Shown: piece by piece, positions 7,682 through 15,611 of the stretch | Numbering within the stretch: the stretch's first letter is position 1 | Layout: each line of letters begins with the position of its first letter | Assembly: GCA_018268715.1 (NCBI GenBank) | Contig: JAFDVZ010000002.1 | Coordinates: 57,632 to 121,631, forward strand | Length of the DNA stretch: 64,000 bases | Direction: 5' to 3' | From: Acidobacteriota bacterium | Lineage (GTDB): Bacteria > Acidobacteriota > Terriglobia > Bryobacterales > Bryobacteraceae | Translations under genes and position numbers: made by a program | The notes under the pieces: model-generated | Databases searched by the model: none | Seen by the model: only the letters and a program-made list of their open reading frames with translations | What the model was told of the DNA's origin: nothing

Positions 7682-10037
7682 ATCCGTCGCGCTGGCGTTG
7701 CTGATCGTCGCGTTTTCAGGCTGCCGGTCGAAGCCGGCCGGCAGCGCTCCCGCCCAGAGCCTCGCGCAGGTGGAGGCTGAACTTTCCCGCAAACAGACCA
7801 AAGACGCCTCCTACTGGGAGTTGTGCCGCCAGAAAGCGGCGCTGCTCGCCGATCTTGGCCGCAAGGACGAGGCGGCGGCGTGGTTCCGGTCTCTGGATGT
7901 GACGGCGGCGCCCGCGGTGGAGCGTTGGCGGATCGAGCGGCAGTGGGCGGTGCTGGCGCGCGGCATGGCGCGGTTCCCCGAAGCCGACAGCCACCTGGCG
8001 GCGGCGGTCGAGGCGGCCGGGCGGGCGGGCGACGGCGAGCGCAAGGCGTCGCTCCAGGTGATGCGCGCCGATATGCTGATTTCGCTGAAGCAGCTTCCGC
8101 TCGCATCGCAGTTGCTCGATGAGGCGGAACGCGCGGATACGGGCAAGCTGCGGCCGTTCGTCCAGCACTATCGCGGCAAGATCCTGTGGAAGACGAACCG
8201 GTTCGAGCAGGCGCTGGGGCCGCTGACGGAGTCCTTCGACGAGTTCAAACGGCTGGGGCGGAAGCACGATGCGGCGGTGGTGGCGATCAGCCTGGGGACG
8301 TGCTTTTACCGGTTGGGACAGAGCGATAAGGCCCGGGCGGCGTACGAGGAAGCGCTGCGGCTCGCGCCCGAGGATCCGCAACTGGCGGTGGGGCACCTGG
8401 GGGCGCTGCACCAGGCGCAGCGGCGGTTCGACCTGGCGGCGGAATCCTTCCGGAAGGCGGCGGCCGAGGCGGCGGGCGTGGATGAAGAGTATCGCCTCAT
8501 GTGGCTTTCGAACCTGGCCACGTCGCTGATCAGCGAGAACCAGTGGGATGAGGCCGAGCGCGTGAATCGCGACGTGCTCGAGCGGGAGGAGCGGCTGGAG
8601 GGCTCGCTGGGGCTCGATCATTCGCGGGTGAACGAGGCGAGCATCGCGGCGGGCCGGGGCGATCTGCCGCGGGCGGCGCAACTGCTCGAACAATTGCTGC
8701 GGGCTCCGGATGTGGACCTGGGAGCGGCGCTGGATGCGAGCGCGATGCTGGCCGATGTCTATGCGCGGAGCGGCGATGCGGCAAGGGCGCAGGCGCAGTT
8801 TGAACGGGCGCTGGAACTGGCCGACCGGTCGCAGGCGGAGGTCAAGGAAGACGAGAACAAGCTCTCTCTGCTCGAGTCGCTGATCCACCTGCATCGGCGC
8901 TATGTGCGGTTCCTGATGGGGCGCAATCGCGTGGAGGATGCGCTGGCGGTGGCGGAGTCGAGCCGGGCGCGCCTGCTGCGGGAGCGGATGAACCTGCCGC
9001 GGCGGACCGTGACGCGCCTGGCGGAGGCGCAGTATCGGGCCATCGCGCGGGAGACTGGCGCCACGGTGCTGGCCTATTGGGTCGAACCGGCCGGGGGCTG
9101 GGTGTGGACGGTGACCCCGTCGGGCGTGCGGGTTTCCGAGCTCGCCTCAGAGGACGCGCTGCGGGCGCGGGTGGACCGGTTCCAGGCGGCGGTGGAGAAT
9201 CGCGAGCCCGAGGGGCGCGGGATAGGCGGGAAGCTGTTCGAGGCGCTTGTGCCGGAGCGGGCTCGCGGCGCGGCGCGATATCTGATTGTGCCGGACGGTC
9301 CGCTGTATGCGCTGAATTTCGAGACGCTCGAGACGAACGGGCGGTACTGGATTCAGGACGCGACGCTGGCGGTGACGCCTTCGCTCGATCTGCTGGCGGC
9401 GCGGCGGTCGGCGGCGCGGCGGGACCGGTCGCTGTTGGCGGTAGGCGATGCGGTGGAGTGGGATCCGGCTTTCGAGAAGTTGGTGAATGCTCGCAAGGAG
9501 ATTGAGACGGTGGCGGGGAGGTTCGCCCCGAAGGCTTCCAGGCTGTTGATGGAGGCTGGGGCGACTCCCGACGCGTATCTCGGCTCGCGGCCTCGCGATT
9601 ACGCCTACGTCCACTTTGCGGCGCATGCCATGGCCAGCCGGGATGCTCCGATGGAGTCGGCGATCATCCTCTCGCGGGCCAACGGGCGCGGCCGGCTGTC
9701 GATGCGGGATGTGCTGAGGACTCCGGTGAACGCCAACCTGGTGACCGTTTCGGCCTGCCGGAGCGCGGGGGCCCGGACGTATTCGGGCGAGGGGCTGGTG
9801 GGGTTGGCCTGGGCGTTTCTGCAGGCGGGCGCGCGGGAGGTGGTGGCGGGGTTGTGGAAGGTGAACGACTACGCCTCGCCAAAGTTGATGGAGCGGTTGT
9901 ATGCGGGGCTGGCGGCCGGGGAGTCTCCCGCGGCGGCGCTGCGCGAGGCGAAGCTGAAGCTGATCGCGGAGGGCAAGTTCGCTGATCCGTATTACTGGGG
10001 ACCGCTCGAGCTGTTCGCCGGCGCGCTTCCGTATTGA
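7560..10037 (+). CDS. TPR-CHAT peptidase-like lipoprotein
   Basis: Predicted surface or periplasmic lipoprotein with a caspase-like CHAT domain. A basic, hydrophobic signal (LRKSVALALLIVAFSGC) with lipobox Cys occurs about 38-55 residues after the first start codon. TPR-like helical repeats fill residues about 60-480 (for example YRLGQSDKARAAYEEALRLAPEDP). The C-terminal CHAT domain (about 545-825) has the expected dyad: His689 in VHFAAHA and Cys733 in VSACRSA. GTG 7560 is the only ordinary start before the signal; it overlaps the previous gene by 122 bases, and no ATG/GTG lies directly before the hydrophobic stretch, so the true start is uncertain. CHAT domains are cysteine peptidases in several systems, often scaffolded by TPRs. 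The target is unknown. Confidence 0.85.
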   Translation: MTSSRHRCLAHGSPEFPEDHRAAACRAALWAPTAATRILRKSVALALLIVAFSGCRSKPAGSAPAQSLAQVEAELSRKQTKDASYWELCRQKAALLADLGRKDEAAAWFRSLDVTAAPAVERWRIERQWAVLARGMARFPEADSHLAAAVEAAGRAGDGERKASLQVMRADMLISLKQLPLASQLLDEAERADTGKLRPFVQHYRGKILWKTNRFEQALGPLTESFDEFKRLGRKHDAAVVAISLGTCFYRLGQSDKARAAYEEALRLAPEDPQLAVGHLGALHQAQRRFDLAAESFRKAAAEAAGVDEEYRLMWLSNLATSLISENQWDEAERVNRDVLEREERLEGSLGLDHSRVNEASIAAGRGDLPRAAQLLEQLLRAPDVDLGAALDASAMLADVYARSGDAARAQAQFERALELADRSQAEVKEDENKLSLLESLIHLHRRYVRFLMGRNRVEDALAVAESSRARLLRERMNLPRRTVTRLAEAQYRAIARETGATVLAYWVEPAGGWVWTVTPSGVRVSELASEDALRARVDRFQAAVENREPEGRGIGGKLFEALVPERARGAARYLIVPDGPLYALNFETLETNGRYWIQDATLAVTPSLDLLAARRSAARRDRSLLAVGDAVEWDPAFEKLVNARKEIETVAGRFAPKASRLLMEAGATPDAYLGSRPRDYAYVHFAAHAMASRDAPMESAIILSRANGRGRLSMRDVLRTPVNANLVTVSACRSAGARTYSGEGLVGLAWAFLQAGAREVVAGLWKVNDYASPKLMERLYAGLAAGESPAAALREAKLKLIAEGKFADPYYWGPLELFAGALPY

Positions 10038-10080
10038 ATTTTGCTGGCGGAGTTTTACGGGCGCGCTCGCATTGGTGGAC

Positions 10081-10839
10081 ATGAAACACTCGATCGCGCT
10101 CTTTACCTTGACCACCGTGCTCTGCTCGGCGCCCGCCGCCCTGGCTCAGGAGGCGGCGCTCACGCGGGCCGACGTCGAACGGACGATCCGGTCGTATCTG
10201 GTCGAACATCCGGAGCTGCTGGTGGAGATGAGCCAGGCGCTCGAGAAGCGGAGGGCGGCCGAACAGCGGGAACGGTCGCAGACGGCCGTGGCGGCGAATC
10301 GGACGGCTGTCTTCGAGGACGCGGCGTCGCCCGCGGCCGGCGCGGCGAAGGATCCCGAGGTGGTGACGGTCGTAGAGTTTTTCGATTATCGCTGCGGATA
10401 CTGCAAGAAAGTGGCGCCGGCGGTGGCGAAGCTGGTGGCGGAAAATCCGGCCGTTCGGGTGGTGTTCAAGGAGTTTCCGATACTGGGGCCGGAGTCGAAG
10501 ACGGCTTCATTGGCGGCGTTGGCGGCGGCTCGGCAGGGCGGATACGCGAAGTTCCACCGGGCGCTGATGGAGTCGGGGGACTTTTCGGAGGATACGCTGA
10601 AACGGCTGGCCGTGGAGGCCGGGCTCGATGCGGCGAGGCTCGTCGCGGACATGCGGTCGCCGGAGTTGGAAGCCGAACTGGTGAAGAACCAGACGCTGGC
10701 GCAGGCGCTCGACATCCAGGCGACGCCATCGTTTGTGATTGGAGATCAGGTGATTGCGGGAGCTCCCGGAGAAGGGGAACTGCGGGATCTGATCGCGAAG
10801 GCGAAACGCGCGGCGCTGGTCACGCGGGAAGGGAATTGA
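10081..10839 (+). CDS. DsbA-family thioredoxin-fold protein
   Basis: Exported disulfide oxidoreductase or isomerase. The 252-residue product has a signal peptide (MKHSIALFTLTTVLCSAPAALAQ), a helical N-terminal region (residues about 25-85, ADVERTIRSYLVEHPELL) of the kind that precedes the DsbA domain in ScsC/Com1-like proteins, and the thioredoxin-fold domain with active site Cys105-Gly-Tyr-Cys108. The cis-Pro loop is ATPSFVIGDQ near residue 215. ATG 10081 is preferred over in-frame TTG and GTG codons just upstream because it starts the signal peptide. It converges on the tRNA gene six bases away. Confidence 0.9.
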   Translation: MKHSIALFTLTTVLCSAPAALAQEAALTRADVERTIRSYLVEHPELLVEMSQALEKRRAAEQRERSQTAVAANRTAVFEDAASPAAGAAKDPEVVTVVEFFDYRCGYCKKVAPAVAKLVAENPAVRVVFKEFPILGPESKTASLAALAAARQGGYAKFHRALMESGDFSEDTLKRLAVEAGLDAARLVADMRSPELEAELVKNQTLAQALDIQATPSFVIGDQVIAGAPGEGELRDLIAKAKRAALVTREGN

Positions 10840-10845
10840 AGAAGT

Positions 10846-10921
10846 TGGTGGACGGCATGGGATTCGAACCCACGACCCCGGCGTTGCGAACGCCGTGCTC
10901 TCCCAGCTGAGCTAGCCGCCC
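10846..10921 (-). tRNA. tRNA-Ala (anticodon CGC)
   Basis: A 76-base cloverleaf on the minus strand. The acceptor stem GGGCGGC pairs with GCCGTCC, with one G-U pair. The D arm contains GCTCAGCTGGGAGAGC, the anticodon loop is TTCGCAA (CGC, reads GCG), and the T arm contains GGTTCGAATCC. The 3' CCA is encoded in the DNA. Confidence 0.97.
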
Positions 10922-10943
10922 ACGTGCGACGACCAACATTTCG

Positions 10944-10949
10944 AATATA
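10944..10949 (-). promoter_or_regulatory. possible -10 box of tRNA-Ala
   Basis: TATATT on the minus strand, 22 bases before the mature 5' end of the tRNA, is a reasonable -10 element. No good -35 hexamer is seen at the usual distance, so this is tentative. Confidence 0.35.
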
Positions 10950-10991
10950 CCACGAATTTCCGCCGGAAGCACCCCGCCAAGCTACAATGGG

Positions 10992-11678
10992 ATGACTGGC
11001 CAAATCATGGACAATGCCGCTATCTTGAAGAAAATGCAGCAGGACTGGGACGCGCGAGCGCGTGAAAACGCGCGCTACTACGTGGCCACCGGCAAGCAGG
11101 ATTGGACCGACCAGGAGTTCTTCGAGTCCGGCGACCGCACCGTGAGCGAGGAAGTGCTCACCGATATGATCAACATCTGCCAGGGCCGGGAGCCCGGCCA
11201 GATGCGCGTGCTGGAGATCGGCTGCGGAGCGGGGCGGGTGACGCGGGCGCTGTCGAAGGTGTTCGGCCAGGTGCACGGCGTCGATGTCAGCGGCGAAATG
11301 GTGGCGCGGGCGCGGCGGGCGCTCGAGGACCGGCCGAATGCGTTCGTATATCAAAACGACGGCGCTACTTTGAATATCCTGCCGGAAGGCGTCGAGTTTG
11401 ATTTCGCATTCTCCACCATCGTTTTCCAACACATTCCCAGCCGGGAAGTGATTGAAAATTATGTCCGGGAGGTCCAGAAGCGGCTGAAGGCGGGTTCGCT
11501 GTTCAAGTTCCAGGTTCAGGGGGACAGCACGCTGACGACGTCGCCCGACGATACCTGGCTGGGAGCGCCGTTTTCCGATCAGCAGGCCGTTGAAATGGCG
11601 CTGCGGTGTGGCTTCGAGCCACGATATCGGCATGGAGCCGGCGAGCAGTATTTCTGGCTGTGGTACTTCAAGAAGTAG
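10992..11678 (+). CDS. class I SAM-dependent methyltransferase
   Basis: A 228-residue cytoplasmic methyltransferase. Motif I is VLEIGCGAGRVT (about residues 73-84), followed by the acidic end of strand 2 (VHGVDVS) and post-motifs (FSTIVFQHIPS, LKAGSLFKFQVQG). The N-terminal lead DWDARARENARYYVATGK is shared with the larger methyltransferase at 58358, so the two are paralogues. Substrate is unknown; the YYVA lead is seen in uncharacterised acidobacterial enzymes. ATG 10992 is taken; ATG 11007 is an alternative. Its last 11 bases overlap the convergent small gene. Confidence 0.88.
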   Translation: MTGQIMDNAAILKKMQQDWDARARENARYYVATGKQDWTDQEFFESGDRTVSEEVLTDMINICQGREPGQMRVLEIGCGAGRVTRALSKVFGQVHGVDVSGEMVARARRALEDRPNAFVYQNDGATLNILPEGVEFDFAFSTIVFQHIPSREVIENYVREVQKRLKAGSLFKFQVQGDSTLTTSPDDTWLGAPFSDQQAVEMALRCGFEPRYRHGAGEQYFWLWYFKK

Positions 11679-11961
11679 CGGAATTGGCCGTTCCGGCCGA
11701 CGAAGGGGACTCGTCGCCGTCGTCGCCTGATTTTTCGGCGCGCTTTTCGGCCCAGTAGCGGGCCATTCGCTCAGAGACCTGACGCCGCTCCTCCGCGCTC
11801 ATGCTCTTGCGGCCGCGGCGTTTGGGAGGCTCCTTGACCAGCGCCTTGGCGGCGGCGGATCCGACTTTCCCCTTGGCGAGCATGGCTTCCAACGAGGCGA
11901 TGATGCGATCGATCCGCTTCTTTTCCTCAACCAGTTCGCGAATCGCTTTATAAAGGTCCAC
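11668..11961 (-). CDS. small basic helical protein of unknown function
   Basis: A 97-residue protein. Residues 1-30 (DLYKAIRELVEEKKRIDRIIASLEAML) predict an amphipathic helix or coiled coil; the middle has a basic RRGRKSMSAEERRQVSERM segment with an AT-hook-like RGR core; the C-terminus is acidic and Ser-rich. Similar layouts (coiled coil plus RGRK and a 'MS.E.R..VS..M..YW' helix) occur in small putative DNA-binding proteins of soil bacteria, but I cannot name a family. It overlaps the stop of the convergent methyltransferase gene by 11 bases. The region upstream to 12171 is intergenic. Confidence 0.65.
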   Translation of the reverse strand: MDLYKAIRELVEEKKRIDRIIASLEAMLAKGKVGSAAAKALVKEPPKRRGRKSMSAEERRQVSERMARYWAEKRAEKSGDDGDESPSSAGTANSATS

Positions 11962-12171
11962 AGTCCGGCTTCCTCAAACAGATTTTCCTTTGAAGCATCC
12001 GCCGGCGACGTCGGCGGCGACGCGCGGGCAGGCCACGCAAACGGCTCGAAATCTAATTATCCCGATCTGGGAATGCCCGTGCTGAGACGAAACTCCCGGA
12101 ATCGTACTGCCGTTATCGTACTGGGAACGAGCGATATAAATCGTAGCAAATTCCCGGGCCTTTTTCTTCCC

Positions 12172-12201
12172 TCACGGAACGCTCAATCGAGCGCTCCGTG
12201 A
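12172..12201. terminator. hairpin downstream of tatC
   Basis: Arms TCACGGAACGCTC (12172-12184) and GAGCGCTCCGTGA (12189-12201) form a 13-base stem with one mismatch and a four-base loop, 12 bases beyond the tatC stop. There is no U-tract on the tatC strand, so intrinsic termination is only plausible. The rest of 11962-12171 holds a short direct repeat (ATCGTACTG at 12101 and 12115) and nothing else I can identify. Confidence 0.45.
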
Positions 12202-12212
12202 ATTCGATAATT

Positions 12213-13319
12213 CTATCGAACCAGATAGGGCCAGTGCGGGACGTAGTGGAATCCGAATTTCCACACGGCCAGGGCTCCGACGGCGACGAAGGCCAGCACG
12301 ATGGCGAGGGCCCAGCCGATCACCTTGACCCACGGGAATCTGCGGTTCTCGCGGTGCAGCGTCAGGATATATCCCGCGAATACGCCGATGAAGAACAGCA
12401 GGCACATGGGAATCGCGAACATCATCAGATTGAATACGTCCGGGGTGGGCGTAACGATGGCCGCGATGACGACGATGATCAGAATCGCGTAGCGCGAGTG
12501 GCGCAGCAGAAAGCCCGGCGAGGCGATGCGCAACAGGGTGAGGAAGAAGATCAGCACCGGCAGTTCGAACACCAGGCCGATGCCGAGCATCACGTTCACG
12601 AACAGATCGAAATATTCGGAAATGGTGACCATCGGCTGGATGTTGATATCGCGGCCGATGCCGAGCAGGAATTCGAGACCGTAACGGAAGGCGACAAAGT
12701 AGGCGAACAGTCCGCCGGTGATGAACAGGCCCGCGGAAATGATCACGAAGGGCGCCGCCCAGCGCCGTTCGCGCTTGTAGAGACCGGGAGCGATGAACGC
12801 CCAAACCTGATAAAGCACCCACGGCGAGGCCACGAACAGGCAGATGAGCAGCGGCACCTTCACCCAAACGGTGCTGAACGTCTCCATGGGCGTGATCTGG
12901 ACCAGGTGCGGCACGTAGCCGAGATGCGTCAGAGCGACGGTGGCGGGCGCGCTTACGATGCGCCAAAGGTCATTGGCGAAAATGATGCAGAGGAAGAACG
13001 CCACCACCACGCCCATGAGAATACGGATGATGCGGGTTCGCAGCTCCTCGAGGTGCTCGAGGAACGACATGCGCAGCATGCCTTCGTCGTCGCTATCCTC
13101 TTCGTCGTCGGTGGACTTGGGCGGGGGCGGAGCGGGCGGTTTCTGGGCGGAATTCGAGGATGCCGCCGGCGCCGGAGGCGGGACGGGTGTCCTCACCTCC
13201 GGCTGAGCCGGATCGTGGTAAGCATAGGAATCGCCGGCAGCCTGAGCGCCGGCATCGCCCGCCTGGGGGATAGATTCGTCCCCCGGCGCTGGTACGCCTT
13301 TCTGATCTTCCACGGACAT
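12213..13319 (-). CDS. tatC: Sec-independent protein translocase TatC
   Basis: Membrane core of the twin-arginine translocase, which recognises SRRxFL-type signals such as those on the exported oxidoreductases and fucosidase in this window. The 368-residue product has a long nonconserved N-terminal extension (about residues 1-78, Pro-, Ala- and Asp/Glu-rich), then the classic start MSFLEHLEELRTRIIR and six predicted membrane segments with SPWVLYQVWAFIAPGLYKRERR and FELPVLIFFL. E. coli TatC is about 258 residues, so the extra length is the N-terminal tail. It sits 21 bases downstream of tatA; the two form an operon. Confidence 0.96.
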   Translation of the reverse strand: MSVEDQKGVPAPGDESIPQAGDAGAQAAGDSYAYHDPAQPEVRTPVPPPAPAASSNSAQKPPAPPPPKSTDDEEDSDDEGMLRMSFLEHLEELRTRIIRILMGVVVAFFLCIIFANDLWRIVSAPATVALTHLGYVPHLVQITPMETFSTVWVKVPLLICLFVASPWVLYQVWAFIAPGLYKRERRWAAPFVIISAGLFITGGLFAYFVAFRYGLEFLLGIGRDINIQPMVTISEYFDLFVNVMLGIGLVFELPVLIFFLTLLRIASPGFLLRHSRYAILIIVVIAAIVTPTPDVFNLMMFAIPMCLLFFIGVFAGYILTLHRENRRFPWVKVIGWALAIVLAFVAVGALAVWKFGFHYVPHWPYLVR

Positions 13320-13340
13320 CCCTTTTTGAAGGAGTCGAGC

Positions 13341-13850
13341 TTAGCTGTGCTGGGTTCCGTCGCCGGGCGCGTGTCCGGCCGGATCACCCGCCGCGTGAGA
13401 TTCCGGGGCGGCGTCCGGGACGGAGCCTCGGGCAACCGTTCCGGCGACCGCGCCTGAACCGTTGGCGGCGTGCGTTTCGCTCGTCTTGTCAGCGTCCTGA
13501 GTTGCGGATTCGCTTACAGTGGATGGACTCGTTGCGGTGGAATCGTACGATTCGGACCCGTAGGCGCCGTAATCGTAGGAAGAGGAGTCGTAACCGGTGG
13601 ACGACGACGAGTCGTACTGGTTATAGACATCACTCGTGAAATTACGCGTGACTTCCTTGAGAGATTCGTTTTCCCGCTCCAGTGATTGCATTTCGCGCTC
13701 CCACGTGGACTTCAGTTCGTTTGAAGCGCGACGGAACTCGGTGATCGCCTTTCCCAGCGTCTTCCCCAGTTCGGGCAGTTTCTTAGGCCCGAACAGCACG
13801 AGGGCGACGATGAAAATGACCACCATTTCCTGCCAGCCCACCGGACCCAT
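13341..13850 (-). CDS. tatA: twin-arginine translocase subunit TatA/TatB
   Basis: Pore-forming partner of TatC. One N-terminal membrane helix (MGPVGWQEMVVIFIVALVLFG) is followed by the hallmark GPKKLPELGKTLGKAITEFRR amphipathic helix. The product is 169 residues, longer than TatA (about 90) and nearer TatB in length. After residue 75 the tail is low complexity: a Tyr/Asp/Ser stretch (YDSSSSTGYDSSSYDYGAYG) and an Ala/Gly/Ser/His end. Whether it works as TatA, TatB or both cannot be decided, since only one such gene lies next to tatC; the symbol follows the usual naming of TatA/TatE-type subunits. Confidence 0.92.
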   Translation of the reverse strand: MGPVGWQEMVVIFIVALVLFGPKKLPELGKTLGKAITEFRRASNELKSTWEREMQSLERENESLKEVTRNFTSDVYNQYDSSSSTGYDSSSYDYGAYGSESYDSTATSPSTVSESATQDADKTSETHAANGSGAVAGTVARGSVPDAAPESHAAGDPAGHAPGDGTQHS

Positions 13851-13999
13851 GCGATACCTCCAGATCTATCGTATCAGGAGTGAAGCGAAAGGCGCTGTCG
13901 CGGTTACGTGGGGAGCATCCCGCCCCCCTTCGCGGTGGCAGGCGATCGGAATCTCCCTATGAGAGCGCGTGGGCGGCGTGGACACTCCCTGGCTGAGTC

Positions 14000-14578
14000 A
14001 TGCCTATGAGTTTCTGGTTTCCATGGCGCGACCACCGGCCGCCTTTCGTATACCCCGTTGCAACGCCGTTGCGCGCGGTTGTTTTTGAACCTCTGTTCCG
14101 CAAGAGCGTCCGGGCGGCCTTCGTGGATCCCGCGGCTCCGGACGCGGCGGCGCAGGTCCGGCGGTTCGGACCCGCGGTTCTGGCGGGACGGCTGAGCACG
14201 CTGCTCGAACTGGCGCCGCGGCTCGAGACGCCGCCCACTCATGGGATTGTCGTGTTCACCGCCGAGGGCGGGCGCTGCCTGTCCGAGGTCGGCCGGGACG
14301 CGCTGTGGGACGCCTACCAGGCGCCCGCCTTCGAACAAGTGATCACGGCCGAAGGGGCGCTGGCAGCCTGGGAATGCGAGGCGCATGACGGGCTCCATCT
14401 GGCGCCCGGCGCCGTGGCGACGCGCTGCGCGGTGGAGGACGCCCTGTGCGCCTGCGGCAAAGCCGGACGCCGGGCCATCGACCCTCGCATCGCGCCTTCG
14501 TTCAACCCCGGAACCGCGCTTCCGTCGCTGCTTGTTCCAACACGGATCGAGTCCGAAGCGCGGCCGATCGCCACGTAA
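14000..14578 (+). CDS. hypothetical protein, possible adenylate-forming-enzyme fragment
   Basis: A 192-residue frame with the GC-rich third-codon bias of real genes here. It starts MPMSFWFPWRDHRPPFVYP; ATG 14006 is an alternative start. The stretch AAWECEAHDGLHL with later TRCAVEDALCACGK faintly recalls the C-terminal part of phenylacetate-CoA ligase/F390-synthetase-like proteins, but the AMP-binding core is absent, so this may be a stand-alone relic or a different family. I do not recognise it with confidence. Its 3' end overlaps the convergent glycosyltransferase gene by 77 bases, which is unusual even for this genome. Confidence 0.55.
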   Translation: MPMSFWFPWRDHRPPFVYPVATPLRAVVFEPLFRKSVRAAFVDPAAPDAAAQVRRFGPAVLAGRLSTLLELAPRLETPPTHGIVVFTAEGGRCLSEVGRDALWDAYQAPAFEQVITAEGALAAWECEAHDGLHLAPGAVATRCAVEDALCACGKAGRRAIDPRIAPSFNPGTALPSLLVPTRIESEARPIAT

Positions 14579-15611
14579 ACTCTCGCGCGCCGAGGCAGCC
14601 CTGGGCCGCGAGCCGCTCCCTCAGCGCCTTGTCGACCGCCAAGCGCGTTAAGGCGTCCGCGATGGCGCGACTGTCGCCCGGCGCGAATCGCAACGCCGCG
14701 TCGCCCGCAAGGCTGCGGAGCGGCTCGATGTCCGAGCAAGCCAGCGGGACGCCCGCCGCCATCGCCTCGGCAACCGGCATCCCGAAGCCCTCGAAGGTGG
14801 ACGGGTAGACGAACGCCCCGGCGCGTCGGTAGAGGTCCAATAGCGCCGCGCGGGGGATCCATCCCGTGATTTCCACCGAGTCCGCCAGCGCCAGATCGCG
14901 AATTCGCGCCTCGATCGCCTGGGCCGCGAACCCGCGCATTCCGGCGAGCACCAGACGATAGCCGGACGTCCGGCGGCGGAATTCCGCGAAGCCTTCAAGC
15001 AGCGCCTCCAGGCCCTTGTGCGGGTGCAGCGTCGACACGCAGAGAATGAACGGCTCCGGCTGGCGGCGCGCGGCGAGGTCGAAGATGGCCTGTTCGACGC
15101 CGTGCGGCACAACGTCGGAATCCACCCCGTAGAAACGCAGCAGATCCTGTCGCGTCGCCTCGGACACGGCGATCAGGCGCGTGGAGCGTCGAGCCGAACC
15201 CCACAGCAGCAGGTTCCAGAACGGGAGGTCGAGGCGGCGGAAGTGCTCGGGGTGGCGCTTGTGCTGGAGATCGTGGAAGACGGTCACCTGGGGGCAGGGG
15301 CAACGCATCGGGGCGGTGAACCCGGGGTTGAACAGGACGTCGAAGCGTTCGGCCCGCGCGACGCCGGGGAGGCGGACCTGCTCCCAAAGGATCCTCGCCG
15401 GACGGTTTGCCGCTCGCACCGCCTGGGGCAGCGCGCGCATGTTCGGCGCCCGCGGGACCAGGTCGGTGGTCTCCCGATTCGTGACGATCGTGTACTGGTT
15501 CGAGGAGTCCGCTTCGGCCAGCGCCGCGAGCAGATTCCTCAGGTAGATCTCGGTACCACCGACGCCTCCGGGGATGAGGTAAAGCGCGTTAACCCCGATG
15601 CGGAGCGCCAT
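14502..15611 (-). CDS. glycosyltransferase family 4 (GT-B)
   Basis: Transfers a sugar from a nucleotide donor to a growing glycan at the cytoplasmic face of the membrane. The 369-residue product has the GT-B layout: N-terminal GGVGGTEIYLRNLLAAL acceptor domain, then FILCVSTLHPHKGLEALLEGF and the donor-site motif with FVYPSTFEGFGMPVAEAMAAGVPLACSD, including the Glu-x7-Glu pair typical of GT4. Its start codon directly follows the stop of the TMTC-like gene with no gap, so it is the last gene of the glycosylation operon that begins at 19435. Confidence 0.92.
   Translation of the reverse strand: MALRIGVNALYLIPGGVGGTEIYLRNLLAALAEADSSNQYTIVTNRETTDLVPRAPNMRALPQAVRAANRPARILWEQVRLPGVARAERFDVLFNPGFTAPMRCPCPQVTVFHDLQHKRHPEHFRRLDLPFWNLLLWGSARRSTRLIAVSEATRQDLLRFYGVDSDVVPHGVEQAIFDLAARRQPEPFILCVSTLHPHKGLEALLEGFAEFRRRTSGYRLVLAGMRGFAAQAIEARIRDLALADSVEITGWIPRAALLDLYRRAGAFVYPSTFEGFGMPVAEAMAAGVPLACSDIEPLRSLAGDAALRFAPGDSRAIADALTRLAVDKALRERLAAQGCLGAREFTWRSAALRTRSVLEQAATEARFRG

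Noticed and set aside
13904-14398. Minus-strand frame opposite the hypothetical gene at 14000
   Set aside because: Third-codon GC bias and composition favour the plus-strand frame.
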